From Arenibacter echinorum (lineage in GTDB: Bacteria; Bacteroidota; Bacteroidia; Flavobacteriales; Flavobacteriaceae), in assembly GCF_003259375.1 (NCBI RefSeq), contig NZ_QLLN01000002.1:310001-374000 (forward strand): DNA of 64,000 nt, read 5' to 3'. Each line of letters opens with the position of its first letter. Position 1 is the first letter of the stretch. The translations under genes and the position numbers were made by a program. Below are positions 7,919-16,761 of the stretch, piece after piece. The notes beneath the pieces are model-generated. The model was given only the letters and a program-made list of their open reading frames with translations, had not been told where the DNA came from and did no database searches.

Positions 7919-8509
7919 TTAAACGTGTTTGCCTTTCTCCCATCCATATTTTTCCAAATACTGCTTACCACTTTCTATAGCACCATCCTCCAAGCTAGTA
8001 CCCATGGTATCGTTCCAGCGATTTAAAAAGCCGAACAAAGAAATGACCCCTAACATTTCCACAATTTCACCTTCATCCCAATGCCTATATAAGGCCTTCT
8101 TTATCTTTGGATTCATGGTATTTGGTACTTGGGAAGCAGCCAATGCAAAATCCAAGGCCGCTCTTTCGGCCTCTGAGAATGCAGAATGGGTCCTGTACTC
8201 CCAAATATTATCCAATTGTTCCTGTTCCGCTCCATAACGTTCTGCCGCCCTTATTGCATGCGCTTGGCAATATCGACAACCAGTAGCATTACTGCTTACC
8301 CAGGCCATCATTCTTTTTAAAGCAGAACTAACCCTTCCTTCATTGGCCATAACCGCCATATTAAGGTTAATAAATGCCTTGGAAATAGCGGGCCTATGTT
8401 GCATTGTCAATACCGAATTGGGACAGAAACCCAAAGTTTCATTAAAAAATTCAGCCAACTTTTTGGTCGCTGCATCATGATCGGCATCTAAAGGATCTAC
8501 AAGGGACAT
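7919..8509 (-). CDS. Carboxymuconolactone decarboxylase / AhpD-like peroxidase-related protein
   Basis: 196 residues, all-helical AhpD fold. The redox motif is Cys78-x2-Cys81-x2-His84 in GCRYCQAHA, as in peroxidase-related AhpD-like enzymes. The alkylhydroperoxidase-type reaction uses the two cysteines to pass electrons to a peroxide. It is divergently arranged with an OsmC peroxidase gene 55 nt away, so the two probably form a small peroxide-defence pair sharing one control region. No signal peptide; cytoplasmic. Confidence 0.87.
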   Translation of the reverse strand: MSLVDPLDADHDAATKKLAEFFNETLGFCPNSVLTMQHRPAISKAFINLNMAVMANEGRVSSALKRMMAWVSSNATGCRYCQAHAIRAAERYGAEQEQLDNIWEYRTHSAFSEAERAALDFALAASQVPNTMNPKIKKALYRHWDEGEIVEMLGVISLFGFLNRWNDTMGTSLEDGAIESGKQYLEKYGWEKGKHV

Positions 8510-8526
8510 GATTTGTGAATTATGCG

Positions 8527-8534
8527 TATTTTTG
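8527..8534 (+). promoter_or_regulatory. Candidate -7 box for the OsmC gene
   Basis: TATTTTTG, full match to TAnnTTTG, 31 nt before the ATG at 8565. A TTTG lies only 11 nt upstream, closer than usual, so the -33 element is unclear. Confidence 0.4.
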
Positions 8535-8564
8535 ACCTATACAAGTAACGAAAAAAACACCTAC

Positions 8565-8984
8565 ATGACAAATCAAATCACTACGAAATGGCTTGGTAAT
8601 ATGGCCTTTGAAAGTAACAATCCATCCGGAAACAACCTAACTATAGATGTAGCTCCCGAAAATGGTGGAGAAGGCATGGGATATAGACCAAAAGCTCTTA
8701 TGCTTACCGCTTTGGCCGGCTGCTCAGGTCTGGATGTGGCCTCACTTATTAAAAAAATGAAACTGGAGGTGGAAGCGTTTAGAATAGAGACTATTGCCAA
8801 CCTAACAGAGGAAGACCCCAAATATTACGACAAAGTATTGATAGAGTATCATTTTACCGGTCCTAACCTCAATGAAAAAAAGTTACAAAGAGCGGTTGAC
8901 CTTTCCGTTGAAAAATATTGTGGGGTAATGGAAATGTTCCGTCAATTCGCAACCTTGGAGATTAAGACTTATTTTAATAAATAA
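8565..8984 (+). CDS. OsmC/Ohr family peroxiredoxin
   Basis: 139 residues from MTNQITTKW. A longer reading from 8508 is possible but adds a non-homologous leader that overlaps the opposite gene, so I chose 8565. The two family cysteines are Cys53 (ALAGCSGLDV) and Cys119 (VEKYCGVMEMF), which form the catalytic pair that reduces organic hydroperoxides or takes part in sulfur redox chemistry. It lies divergent to the AhpD-like gene and 23 nt before the PNGase-like gene. Cytoplasmic. Confidence 0.9.
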   Translation: MTNQITTKWLGNMAFESNNPSGNNLTIDVAPENGGEGMGYRPKALMLTALAGCSGLDVASLIKKMKLEVEAFRIETIANLTEEDPKYYDKVLIEYHFTGPNLNEKKLQRAVDLSVEKYCGVMEMFRQFATLEIKTYFNK

Positions 8985-9007
8985 TAGTTTCCCTTCTACA
9001 TTTTAAT

Positions 9008-10918
9008 ATGATCCAAAGATTTTTATATCTGTTAGCTAGTTTTATACTGGTACAACAAAACTTACATGCCCAAGCTACAGAAAATATAATATCCCACAAC
9101 CAGGAAACCATTGTTACCGATCCTTCAAAAGGTGAAAATAGTTATAAGAACTGGGCTGTTTTTCCTCCCAAAAACAAGGAAATTCGGCAGATATTCTTAA
9201 ATCTCACCTTTGAATGCCCGGACAAAATGCGTTGTGCGGATTGGGATTATGTTGACCATATTAAAGTGAGACAAAAGAACGACTCTGTCAACTATGAGAT
9301 TGCCAGAATGCTCACTCCATACGGAGGCAGATTGCAGGAGGACTGGCGATTTGATTGGAAGGTAGACATTACTGATTTTATTACCATTTTGAGGGATAGT
9401 CTGGAAGTTGATTACATACACACAGGCTATGAGGATAATAAGACCCGTGGCTGGAAGGTTACCGTAGATTTTGAAATAACTTATGGAATACCCGTTGCCG
9501 AGCCACTGGCCATACATAAGATCTATGATGGCAATTATAGTTATGGAGATAAATCAGATCCGATTGAAAATCACTTGGTACCAGTAGCCTTAAAGGCCAG
9601 TACCCAATCCAACTTTGGGAAGGTAAAAATTCATCAGACAGGACATGGAATGGATGCTAACGGCTGTGGAGAATTTTGTGACAAATACCGCGAAATACTG
9701 CATAACGGAAAAGTCATCGATAGAAAACAATTGTGGATGGAATGTGGGGATAACCCCTTATATCCACAAGCCGGGACATGGATCTTTGACCGTGCCAATT
9801 GGTGCCCTGGGTATTTGCTGCAACCGGATGAAGTGGGGTTCGATATTAAGGCAGGACAAGAATTTACCATTGATCTCAATATGGAACCCTATGAAACGGA
9901 AAAGCCAAGTGCAAAGGAACTTCTAGTGGCCTATGTTCTGGAATATGGTAAGATAAACTCTCAAAATGACGTCACTTTAGTGGATATCATATCCCCTTCC
10001 AACGAAAAAATCCATAGTAGAAAAAATGAAACGGAGGCCTTGGCAGTTATCCGTATCAAGAATAATGGCAAGGAAAATTTAAAGTCTTTGGCAATCAAAT
10101 ATTTTCTAGAGGGACAAAAACCAAAAGAATTTAGATGGAAAGGAGATATTCCTTTCGGGGAAACGGCATTACTAACATTGCCAGAAGAAATATTTATTGA
10201 AAAAGATTCCACTTATTTTTATGTGGAGCTAAAAAGACCCAATGGTAAAAAAGACGGGTACATAGGGGATAATTCCAAAAGTTCGGTCTATATCAGGCCA
10301 AACATATTGCCAGAGACTACTGTCATTTATTTTAAGACGAATAATAAGCCGGGGCAAAATGAATACTCTATTACCAATAGTTATGGGAAGATACTATTTA
10401 AAAGGGACAGTGTAGATCTCAAACCCAATACCTCCTATATGGATACCCTTAAACTTCAAGAGGGCAACTATACTTTTAAGGTAAGGGATAACGGAGGGGA
10501 TGGACTTGAGTTTTGGTTCAAGGCAAAAGATGGCAATGGTAGCGTTAAACTATTGGATACTTTAGGACAGGCCACAAAACATTTTAATTCCGACTTTGGA
10601 AGCCATATTATTTATAACTTTAAGGTACAACCTGGAGCTACCTATCATTTGGACAACGAACCGTCCATAAACATGTTCCCTGCCAGAACCGATGGCCCGG
10701 TAACATTGGATTATTTTGCCAACGACGAAAAAGATGTAAAGGTCATTATAACCCAACAAGAGGATGAGACGAAAATAGTGGAAACCCATACTTACTTAAA
10801 TTTCAAAAAAGGTATTTTTACATACGACCTCTCATATTTGCCCAAAATGCGCTACTATCTAAAAGTTGTTATAGACGGCAATGAGGTATTTAAAAATAGA
10901 ATTAGGCTAAAGGAGTAA
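9008..10918 (+). CDS. Peptide-N-glycosidase F-related secreted protein
   Basis: 636 residues. A signal peptide ends near HAQ22. The PNGase F N and C domains follow: Asp80 in CADWDYVDH corresponds to the catalytic Asp of PNGase F, followed by EIARMLTPYGG, WKVDITDF and GWKVTVDFEITYG. The catalytic Glu is probably Glu222 in GHGMDANGCGEFC, and WCPGYLLQPDEVGF completes the fold. About 300 further residues form beta-rich domains with no clear family. PNGase F cleaves the glycosyl-asparagine bond of N-glycans. Here the enzyme would act in the periplasm or outside, perhaps to scavenge glycoproteins. It is followed 6 nt later by recJ. Confidence 0.87.
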   Translation: MIQRFLYLLASFILVQQNLHAQATENIISHNQETIVTDPSKGENSYKNWAVFPPKNKEIRQIFLNLTFECPDKMRCADWDYVDHIKVRQKNDSVNYEIARMLTPYGGRLQEDWRFDWKVDITDFITILRDSLEVDYIHTGYEDNKTRGWKVTVDFEITYGIPVAEPLAIHKIYDGNYSYGDKSDPIENHLVPVALKASTQSNFGKVKIHQTGHGMDANGCGEFCDKYREILHNGKVIDRKQLWMECGDNPLYPQAGTWIFDRANWCPGYLLQPDEVGFDIKAGQEFTIDLNMEPYETEKPSAKELLVAYVLEYGKINSQNDVTLVDIISPSNEKIHSRKNETEALAVIRIKNNGKENLKSLAIKYFLEGQKPKEFRWKGDIPFGETALLTLPEEIFIEKDSTYFYVELKRPNGKKDGYIGDNSKSSVYIRPNILPETTVIYFKTNNKPGQNEYSITNSYGKILFKRDSVDLKPNTSYMDTLKLQEGNYTFKVRDNGGDGLEFWFKAKDGNGSVKLLDTLGQATKHFNSDFGSHIIYNFKVQPGATYHLDNEPSINMFPARTDGPVTLDYFANDEKDVKVIITQQEDETKIVETHTYLNFKKGIFTYDLSYLPKMRYYLKVVIDGNEVFKNRIRLKE

Positions 10919-10923
10919 TCACC

Positions 10924-12642
10924 ATGCGCTGGACCATTAAACCAAAACCCGAACAACCTCAAATAGATGCACTGACATCTGCATTAGGCGTGGACGATTT
11001 GGTAGCGCAATTATTACTACAGCGCGGCATTACCAACTATGAGGATGCCAAAAGGTTTTTTAGGCCACAGCTTACAGACCTTCACGATCCCTTTTTAATG
11101 AAGGATATGGACAAGGCTGTGGAACGTATAGAAAAGGCCATTGCAGAGCAGGAAAATATATTGATTTTTGGTGACTACGACGTGGATGGCACTACGGCAG
11201 TAGCCTTGGTTTCCTCCTATTTGGAAAGCACCTACCCCAACGTGGCCACCTATATACCGGACAGATATAACGAAGGCTATGGGGTTTCCTATCAAGGTAT
11301 AGATTTCGCGGAGGATAACGGCTTTTCCTTAATAATTGCCTTGGATTGTGGGGTAAAGGCGATTGAAAAGGTTAAATATGCAAAGGAAAAAGGTATCGAC
11401 TTTATTATCTGTGATCACCACAGGCCAGGGAATACATTGCCCGATGCAGTGGCCGTATTGGATGCCAAAAGGGCAGATTGTTCATATCCTTATGACGAAC
11501 TCTGTGGCTGTGGGGTCGGATTTAAATTGATTCAGGCACTGGGGAGCAAAAAGGGGGAAACTATTGAAGATTTAGTTCCTTATTTGGATTTGGTGGCTAC
11601 GGCCATAGGGGCAGATATAGTTCCTATTAATGGGGAAAACCGAGTTATGGCCTATTGGGGACTACAGGTAATCAATCAAGATCCAAGAGCAGGATTCAAG
11701 GCAATAATCAATCAAATAAAAAAACAAGTGCTTACCATTACGGACGTGGTTTTTATAATTGCTCCGCGAATTAATGCGGCAGGGCGCATGGAGCACGGGC
11801 AACACGCGGTTAATCTTTTAAAGGAAACCGATTTGGAACGGGCCGAATTTTTTGCCGCCGAAATAGAGAAATACAACACGGACAGAAGAAACCTGGACCA
11901 GATCATTGCCCAAGAGGCTTTATTACAGATCCAAGAAAACAAAGAGGAAGAAGGGTTTACCTCGGTGGTATATAACGAAACTTGGCATAAGGGAGTGATC
12001 GGAATTGTAGCCTCCCGTCTCATTGAAACTTATTATAGACCCACATTGGTTTTTACAAAGAGCGGCGATAAATTAGCGGCCTCAGCCAGATCCATTAAAG
12101 GTTTCGATGTATATGAGGCCTTGGAGGGCTGTTCCGATACCATTGAACAATTTGGCGGGCATATGTATGCCGCCGGACTTACCTTACTTGAAGAAAATTA
12201 CGAGGCCTTTAAATCCAAATTTGAGGAAGTAGTTGCCAATACCATGGATCCAAATCTGATGTCACCTGAAATTATGGTAGATGCCATAATTAGCCTGGAT
12301 CAAATTACTCCAAAGCTAATGCGCATTATTAAACAATTTGCCCCATTTGGCCCAGGAAATATGACCCCTGTTTTCATGGTAGAAAATCTCAACGATACCG
12401 GCTATGCAAAAGTGGTTGGCCAAGAAGGAAAGCATTTAAAATGTAAGCTTTTTGATAAAAATAACGGCTCCAAGAGGTTGGGAATTGATTCTATTGGCTT
12501 TAATTTAGGTAAGTATTTACCTACGGTGGCAAGCAAAAGCGTTAGTGCCGTTTTTACATTGGATGAAAACGAATGGCAGGGCAAAATAGCCCTTCAAATG
12601 AAGTTAAAGGACCTAAAAGAGCATGATAGTTATCAATTTTAA
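10924..12642 (+). CDS. recJ: Single-stranded-DNA exonuclease RecJ
   Basis: 572 residues, the normal RecJ core length. DHH-family motifs are visible: ILIFGDYDVDGTTA near residue 78, LIIALDCGVKA, and IICDHHRPGNTLPDA. The later DHHA1 domain includes GFTSVVYNETWHKGVIGIV and QFGGHMYAAGL. It degrades single-stranded DNA 5' to 3' in recombination and repair. It starts 5 nt after the PNGase-like gene, so it is likely co-transcribed, although the functions are unrelated. Confidence 0.97.
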   Translation: MRWTIKPKPEQPQIDALTSALGVDDLVAQLLLQRGITNYEDAKRFFRPQLTDLHDPFLMKDMDKAVERIEKAIAEQENILIFGDYDVDGTTAVALVSSYLESTYPNVATYIPDRYNEGYGVSYQGIDFAEDNGFSLIIALDCGVKAIEKVKYAKEKGIDFIICDHHRPGNTLPDAVAVLDAKRADCSYPYDELCGCGVGFKLIQALGSKKGETIEDLVPYLDLVATAIGADIVPINGENRVMAYWGLQVINQDPRAGFKAIINQIKKQVLTITDVVFIIAPRINAAGRMEHGQHAVNLLKETDLERAEFFAAEIEKYNTDRRNLDQIIAQEALLQIQENKEEEGFTSVVYNETWHKGVIGIVASRLIETYYRPTLVFTKSGDKLAASARSIKGFDVYEALEGCSDTIEQFGGHMYAAGLTLLEENYEAFKSKFEEVVANTMDPNLMSPEIMVDAIISLDQITPKLMRIIKQFAPFGPGNMTPVFMVENLNDTGYAKVVGQEGKHLKCKLFDKNNGSKRLGIDSIGFNLGKYLPTVASKSVSAVFTLDENEWQGKIALQMKLKDLKEHDSYQF

Positions 12643-12796
12643 TTTATTGATAATTACCAGGTATTAATAAAATACAACTTTAACAGGCCGTAACTACAAA
12701 TTAAAGTACGAATTATATTACTTTTTGATAGCACAAATTATTAAATCGATCGTATTACGATTTTAACTCTAGATGTTTCACAAAATCTGCAGTATT

Positions 12797-13573
12797 TCAG
12801 CTTAGAGAAGACCCATATTTTTTCAGGGACATGGAAGATCCATCAAACTCACCATAGGTAAAATAGGAAATCCAATCCCCTAAATTTACATAGGTAGAAT
12901 TTTCATTTAAAGGTATTTCCAAAGGCAGGTGCCGATGTCCAAAAACAAAATAATCATAGTGCTGCTGCTCCAGTTTTCGCCTACAATATTGCACCAACCA
13001 TTCGTTCTCCTCTCCCAGAAATTTAATATCTTCATCCCCGGAAATCATTTTGTTCTTTACAGAAAGATATTGGGCCAGTTTAACGCCAAAATCGGGATGC
13101 AACCAATTGTAAAGCCATTTGGATACTGGGTTGGTGAACAATTTTTTCATCCGTTTGTATCCTTTGTCCCCCGGGCCCAGACCATCTCCATGCCCAATTA
13201 AAAACGAATTTCCTTTTAAAAGAAAAGATTGAGGTTCGTGATATACAGGAATGTTCAACTCCTCCTCAAAATAGCCATTCATCCATAAATCATGGTTGCC
13301 CACAAAATAGTACACCGGAATGCCCGAATCGGTAATTTCAGCCAATTTCCCCAAGGTACGGGTAAAGCCCTTGGGCACTACTGTTTTATATTCAAACCAA
13401 AAATCGAAAAGATCCCCGAGGAGAAAAATAGCGGCAGCATCTTCTTTTATGGAATCCAACCAAGCTACAAACTTTTTTTCTCGTGGAAAACTAAGGTCCT
13501 TGGTAGGAGCCCCTAAATGATTGTCACTTGAGAAGTATATTTTTTTGCCCGCGGGAACGTCAATAGTTTTCAT
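12797..13573 (-). CDS. lpxH: UDP-2,3-diacylglucosamine diphosphatase (LpxH-type)
   Basis: 258 residues. Calcineurin-like metallophosphoesterase motifs appear in order: SSDNHLG, LLGDLFDFWFEY, FVGNHDLWM, LIGHGDGLG and FGHRHLP. LpxH removes UMP from UDP-2,3-diacylglucosamine in lipid A synthesis at the inner face of the cytoplasmic membrane. The FDFW and GHGDGLG forms fit LpxH-like proteins of Bacteroidota. It follows queD by 11 nt on the same strand. Confidence 0.87.
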   Translation of the reverse strand: MKTIDVPAGKKIYFSSDNHLGAPTKDLSFPREKKFVAWLDSIKEDAAAIFLLGDLFDFWFEYKTVVPKGFTRTLGKLAEITDSGIPVYYFVGNHDLWMNGYFEEELNIPVYHEPQSFLLKGNSFLIGHGDGLGPGDKGYKRMKKLFTNPVSKWLYNWLHPDFGVKLAQYLSVKNKMISGDEDIKFLGEENEWLVQYCRRKLEQQHYDYFVFGHRHLPLEIPLNENSTYVNLGDWISYFTYGEFDGSSMSLKKYGSSLS

Positions 13574-13584
13574 GCAGGGCCTTT

Positions 13585-14034
13585 TTAATTATCAGAAGCA
13601 TACCATTCCGCAAAGGAGGTGTCGGTTTCCTGCAGCTTTAAAGAATGTAGGCTGATATTTTTTGGCAACCTGGCCTTAATTCTATCTGCAAAATCCAAAA
13701 CCATGTTTTCACTGGTAGGTTGGTAGTTGGCCAATATTACATTATGCCCCCTATCCGTTAGCTCCTGTGCCAATTCCACATGCGGAGTATTTTTATTAAA
13801 AACCGTAGCATGATCAAACTGGTCCACAATCTCTTCCTTCACAATTCTCTTCAAATCCCCAAAATCTATGACCATTCCCAATTTTACGTGGGCAGTATCG
13901 GTAATAGGCTTACCAATTACGGTAACGGAAAGTTTATAACTGTGCCCATGTACATTTCTACATTTACCATCGTAACCGAACAAGGCATGTCCAGTTTCAA
14001 AATTAAACTGTTTGGTAATACGAATATTGCCCAT
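13585..14034 (-). CDS. queD: 6-carboxytetrahydropterin synthase (QueD/PTPS family)
   Basis: 149 residues. The zinc-binding His residues and catalytic Cys are in FNFETGHALFGYDGKCRNVHGHSYKL, which I read as His15, Cys27 and the HGH pair; the C-terminal LQETDTSFAEWY supplies the substrate Glu. It converts dihydroneopterin triphosphate to 6-carboxytetrahydropterin for queuosine synthesis, or acts as 6-pyruvoyl-tetrahydropterin synthase. It precedes lpxH by 11 nt and follows the PHP lipoprotein gene by 40 nt. Confidence 0.88.
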   Translation of the reverse strand: MGNIRITKQFNFETGHALFGYDGKCRNVHGHSYKLSVTVIGKPITDTAHVKLGMVIDFGDLKRIVKEEIVDQFDHATVFNKNTPHVELAQELTDRGHNVILANYQPTSENMVLDFADRIKARLPKNISLHSLKLQETDTSFAEWYASDN

Positions 14035-14074
14035 AATATTTATTTGGACTGCAAAGGTAATTTATTCTGTGAAA

Positions 14075-15283
14075 CTAATCGTTTAGAAGAGGCTGCGTCC
14101 AAGCCGATTCGTATTTGATGTCCTCTATTGGATTTTCCTGAAGTTTTGTAGAAGTTATTTTACTCCTTACAAAGAGTATATCATCCGTTAGCTCGAAATT
14201 GGCAGAACTGCCTTCAACAGTTTTAAACTCCTTGACCTCGGTTTCCCCCTTTAGGCAGCCAAGAAAAGTTATGGTATAATCAATGCCCGCCTCCGGTTCT
14301 ACTTCCACCTTTAAATTCTTTTCGTTTACATCTAAACTTTTAAGGCTAACCCCGGTGGTGGAATAAAAATCGCCTCTTTCCATGGCCTCTATTAATGCAG
14401 GAGCCGATAAGGTATCAGACTGTACCATAACCCAACCCCTGCCGGAATTGCTCCATTTACTGCCCATTTTATGGTAATTATGGGAATCATCGGTTGCCAA
14501 TCCGTACATAATGGGCTTTTTGGCAGCTAAATAGGATATATTGATCTGATCCCACATCTCCTCTGTAGAAATATGTGTTGAATCCCCCATATTATGAACC
14601 ATGGGATGACCGTTGTACACTTCAAAAAAGCGCTCACCCTTCAAGGATATCATATCTTCAAGACTAATGCTGTAATAAAAGTTGGGATGATTTATATGCG
14701 GCATAATAGGAACTCCCGTTTCTTTCCGTTGCTGCAGCACCGCATCCAGATTGTTTTGCATGACCTCGGAAATGCTATTTCCTCCCTGGGGATCTATCTT
14801 TTCTTGAATATTTGTAGCGTTCATGTGAACATGCTTATCCTCGTACCTGTCCGTTATTTCTTCCGCATGAATTACCAAAAATTCTCCAGGCTTTTCAAAA
14901 AGATCCCTATACTCTGCATAAGTCTTTAATTTTACCTGCACTTTTCCCGAGTCCACTTTATATTCTACCCAATCCTCCCCATAGGTTGCCAAATAGTTCT
15001 CAAAGCTTTTTTGATAAACAGAATCTTCCCTGACCTGTATCCATTTTTCCTCCATAGAAATGGTATTATGGTCCGATAGCGCTATAAATTGGTAATTGTT
15101 GGACTTATACCAATCCAAAATAGTCTCAGGAAATTCGTCCCCATCACTCCAGAAGGAATGGGTATGCAAATTTCCTTTATACCACCTTTTCTTTACAGTT
15201 TCCTCTGCATTCTTAGTACTATCTCCACAGCTTCCGAATATAAAGACCAAAATCAATAAAATAGAGGGTAAAATATGTTTCAT
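14075..15283 (-). CDS. PHP-domain lipoprotein (predicted phosphoesterase)
   Basis: 402 residues from ATG 15283. An upstream ATG at 15313 would hide the signal peptide, so I reject it. MKHILPSILLILVFIFGSC is a lipoprotein signal with a Cys in the lipobox. Metal-binding PHP motifs follow: GNLHTHSFWSDGDEFPE, LSDHN, and a later MPHINHPNFYY and ATDDSH. The protein is probably a surface or periplasmic phosphoesterase. Its substrate cannot be read from sequence. It heads a leftward run with queD and lpxH. Confidence 0.82.
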   Translation of the reverse strand: MKHILPSILLILVFIFGSCGDSTKNAEETVKKRWYKGNLHTHSFWSDGDEFPETILDWYKSNNYQFIALSDHNTISMEEKWIQVREDSVYQKSFENYLATYGEDWVEYKVDSGKVQVKLKTYAEYRDLFEKPGEFLVIHAEEITDRYEDKHVHMNATNIQEKIDPQGGNSISEVMQNNLDAVLQQRKETGVPIMPHINHPNFYYSISLEDMISLKGERFFEVYNGHPMVHNMGDSTHISTEEMWDQINISYLAAKKPIMYGLATDDSHNYHKMGSKWSNSGRGWVMVQSDTLSAPALIEAMERGDFYSTTGVSLKSLDVNEKNLKVEVEPEAGIDYTITFLGCLKGETEVKEFKTVEGSSANFELTDDILFVRSKITSTKLQENPIEDIKYESAWTQPLLND

Positions 15284-15415
15284 ATCTAGGCTTGTTTGGA
15301 AATTAATGCTCAAAAGTTAATGAAAATGTATTAGAAATCAAGGAATAAGATAAAAATCAACAATAAACATTACAATTACATAATGCGCGTATAGGGACAA
15401 TTAATACACACTTAA

Positions 15416-15454
15416 CACACTGTGTGAAACCAATGGCATTTTCGTCTATTTTTG
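15416..15454 (+). promoter_or_regulatory. Candidate promoter of the 2OG-Fe(II) oxygenase gene
   Basis: TATTTTTG (15447-15454) matches the -7 consensus. The palindrome CACACTGTGTG (15416-15426) occupies the -33 area and may be an operator. Predicted transcription start is about 19 nt before the TTG start codon. Confidence 0.4.
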
Positions 15455-15478
15455 TCCGATTTTTAAAACCACACAAAC

Positions 15479-16123
15479 TTGGCAGAACTATTTGAACAAC
15501 TGGAGTTTAAGGAGAATCCTCTTTTTGAAAAAGTGATAGATGATATCCTAATCCAGAAATACAGTATTGTAGACGATTTTTTCTCGCCGGAAGATGTGGT
15601 CCAATTAAGGGATTCCCTATTGGCCAAGTATGAAGAGGACCAATTTAAAAAAGCAGCTATCGGGAACCGTGTCAACGAATTGATCATTAAGGCTATCCGT
15701 GGCGATTTTATCCTTTGGATGGATGAAAGCAGTAAGGATGTACTGGAACAGCAATTTTTTCTGAAAATAAATGAATTGGCCAATTATCTGAACAAGACTT
15801 GTTTTATGGGAATCATGCACAAAGAGTTTCACTATGCCATCTATCCTGAAGGCACTTTTTATAAAAGGCATTTGGACACCTTTCAGAATGACGATAGGCG
15901 TAAACTTTCCATGGTCTGTTATCTAAATGAACCGGACTGGAAGCCAGAGCAAGATGGTGGGGAATTGGTACTATACTTACCCATGGAAAATGGGGAAGAG
16001 GCAAAACATATTACCCCCTTTCCGGGAAGGGTAGTTATTTTTGAAAGTCAGGAATTGGAGCACGAGGTAAAACCCGCCCATCGCGAACGGCTGAGCATCA
16101 CTGGGTGGTTAAAGACCCGATAA
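15479..16123 (+). CDS. 2OG-Fe(II) oxygenase, prolyl 4-hydroxylase-like
   Basis: 214 residues. The reading frame starts at TTG; no in-frame ATG precedes residue 80, and the conserved N-terminal part would be lost with a later start. The iron ligands are His-x-Asp in FYKRHLDTF and the distal His in LEHEVKPAHRERLSITGW, where the Arg would bind 2-oxoglutarate. The family hydroxylates proline or other side chains in the cytoplasm. Its target is unknown. It stands alone, convergent with the small membrane protein gene. Confidence 0.85.
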   Translation: MAELFEQLEFKENPLFEKVIDDILIQKYSIVDDFFSPEDVVQLRDSLLAKYEEDQFKKAAIGNRVNELIIKAIRGDFILWMDESSKDVLEQQFFLKINELANYLNKTCFMGIMHKEFHYAIYPEGTFYKRHLDTFQNDDRRKLSMVCYLNEPDWKPEQDGGELVLYLPMENGEEAKHITPFPGRVVIFESQELEHEVKPAHRERLSITGWLKTR

Positions 16124-16128
16124 CCGAC

Positions 16129-16242
16129 TTATCTTTTATATTTTCTATTGTTTTTAATTCGATTAACGAAATAAACTACCAATAAAACCAAGGCTAGTAG
16201 AGGGAAAACAAAGTTTCCGTTTAAAAACGATAAAATATCCAT
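16129..16242 (-). CDS. Small membrane protein (37 residues)
   Basis: A complete short frame starting MDILSFLNGNF and ending in a basic tail NRIKNNRKYKR. One strong hydrophobic helix (about residues 11-26) is followed by positive charges, so an N-out, C-in single-pass membrane protein is expected. It lies 39 nt downstream of the DUF4199 gene on the same strand and 5 nt from the convergent oxygenase stop. No function is recognised. Its amphiphilic layout, rather than homology, supports it. Confidence 0.55.
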   Translation of the reverse strand: MDILSFLNGNFVFPLLALVLLVVYFVNRIKNNRKYKR

Positions 16243-16281
16243 TGCAAAAGTTTAAAAAAATAAAACGGTGAACTGTGCCAG

Positions 16282-16758
16282 TTATTGCTTCTTCACAAAA
16301 AACGCCACAATCGCCGAAGTAACGATTCCCATGGTCAATGCGCCAAAAAGACTTTGAATTATATAACTTTTCACATTAAAATAACTCTCTGCAGCTTCTT
16401 GATCCATTTTCCCCGAATCCACCACAAAATTAGTAATATTTTTAAAATATTCGGGCGTAATTATAGTACTGGTGATATACTGTGTTAGCGGACTAATTAC
16501 GGCAATGATCACGCTTAAAATGATACCACTGATAAATCCCTGTTTCCAATTCATTTTTCCATTGTAATCCACTTTTCTTTTGTCCAACAAGGCCAGTACA
16601 TACACTGCGATAGCTATGATGGCAAAAAAGTTGGTATAAATGGCGTGCTTTTCAATGAGTACATCGTGCCAGCCCATAGATTTCTCAAAGGCCATCCAAA
16701 GCAGGGTAGCCAATGCAAAAATAATGGCCCATTTAATTTCAATCCGGAACTTGCTCAT
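16282..16758 (-). CDS. DUF4199 membrane protein
   Basis: 158 residues, four predicted membrane helices (about 7-27, 39-58, 72-95 and 132-155), with a hydrophilic stretch YFKNITNFVVDSG before the last. It matches the DUF4199 family common in Bacteroidota, whose function is unknown. It starts 3 nt after the stop of the enoyl-CoA hydratase-like gene, so they are co-transcribed. Confidence 0.8.
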   Translation of the reverse strand: MSKFRIEIKWAIIFALATLLWMAFEKSMGWHDVLIEKHAIYTNFFAIIAIAVYVLALLDKRKVDYNGKMNWKQGFISGIILSVIIAVISPLTQYITSTIITPEYFKNITNFVVDSGKMDQEAAESYFNVKSYIIQSLFGALTMGIVTSAIVAFFVKKQ

Positions 16759-16761
16759 AAT

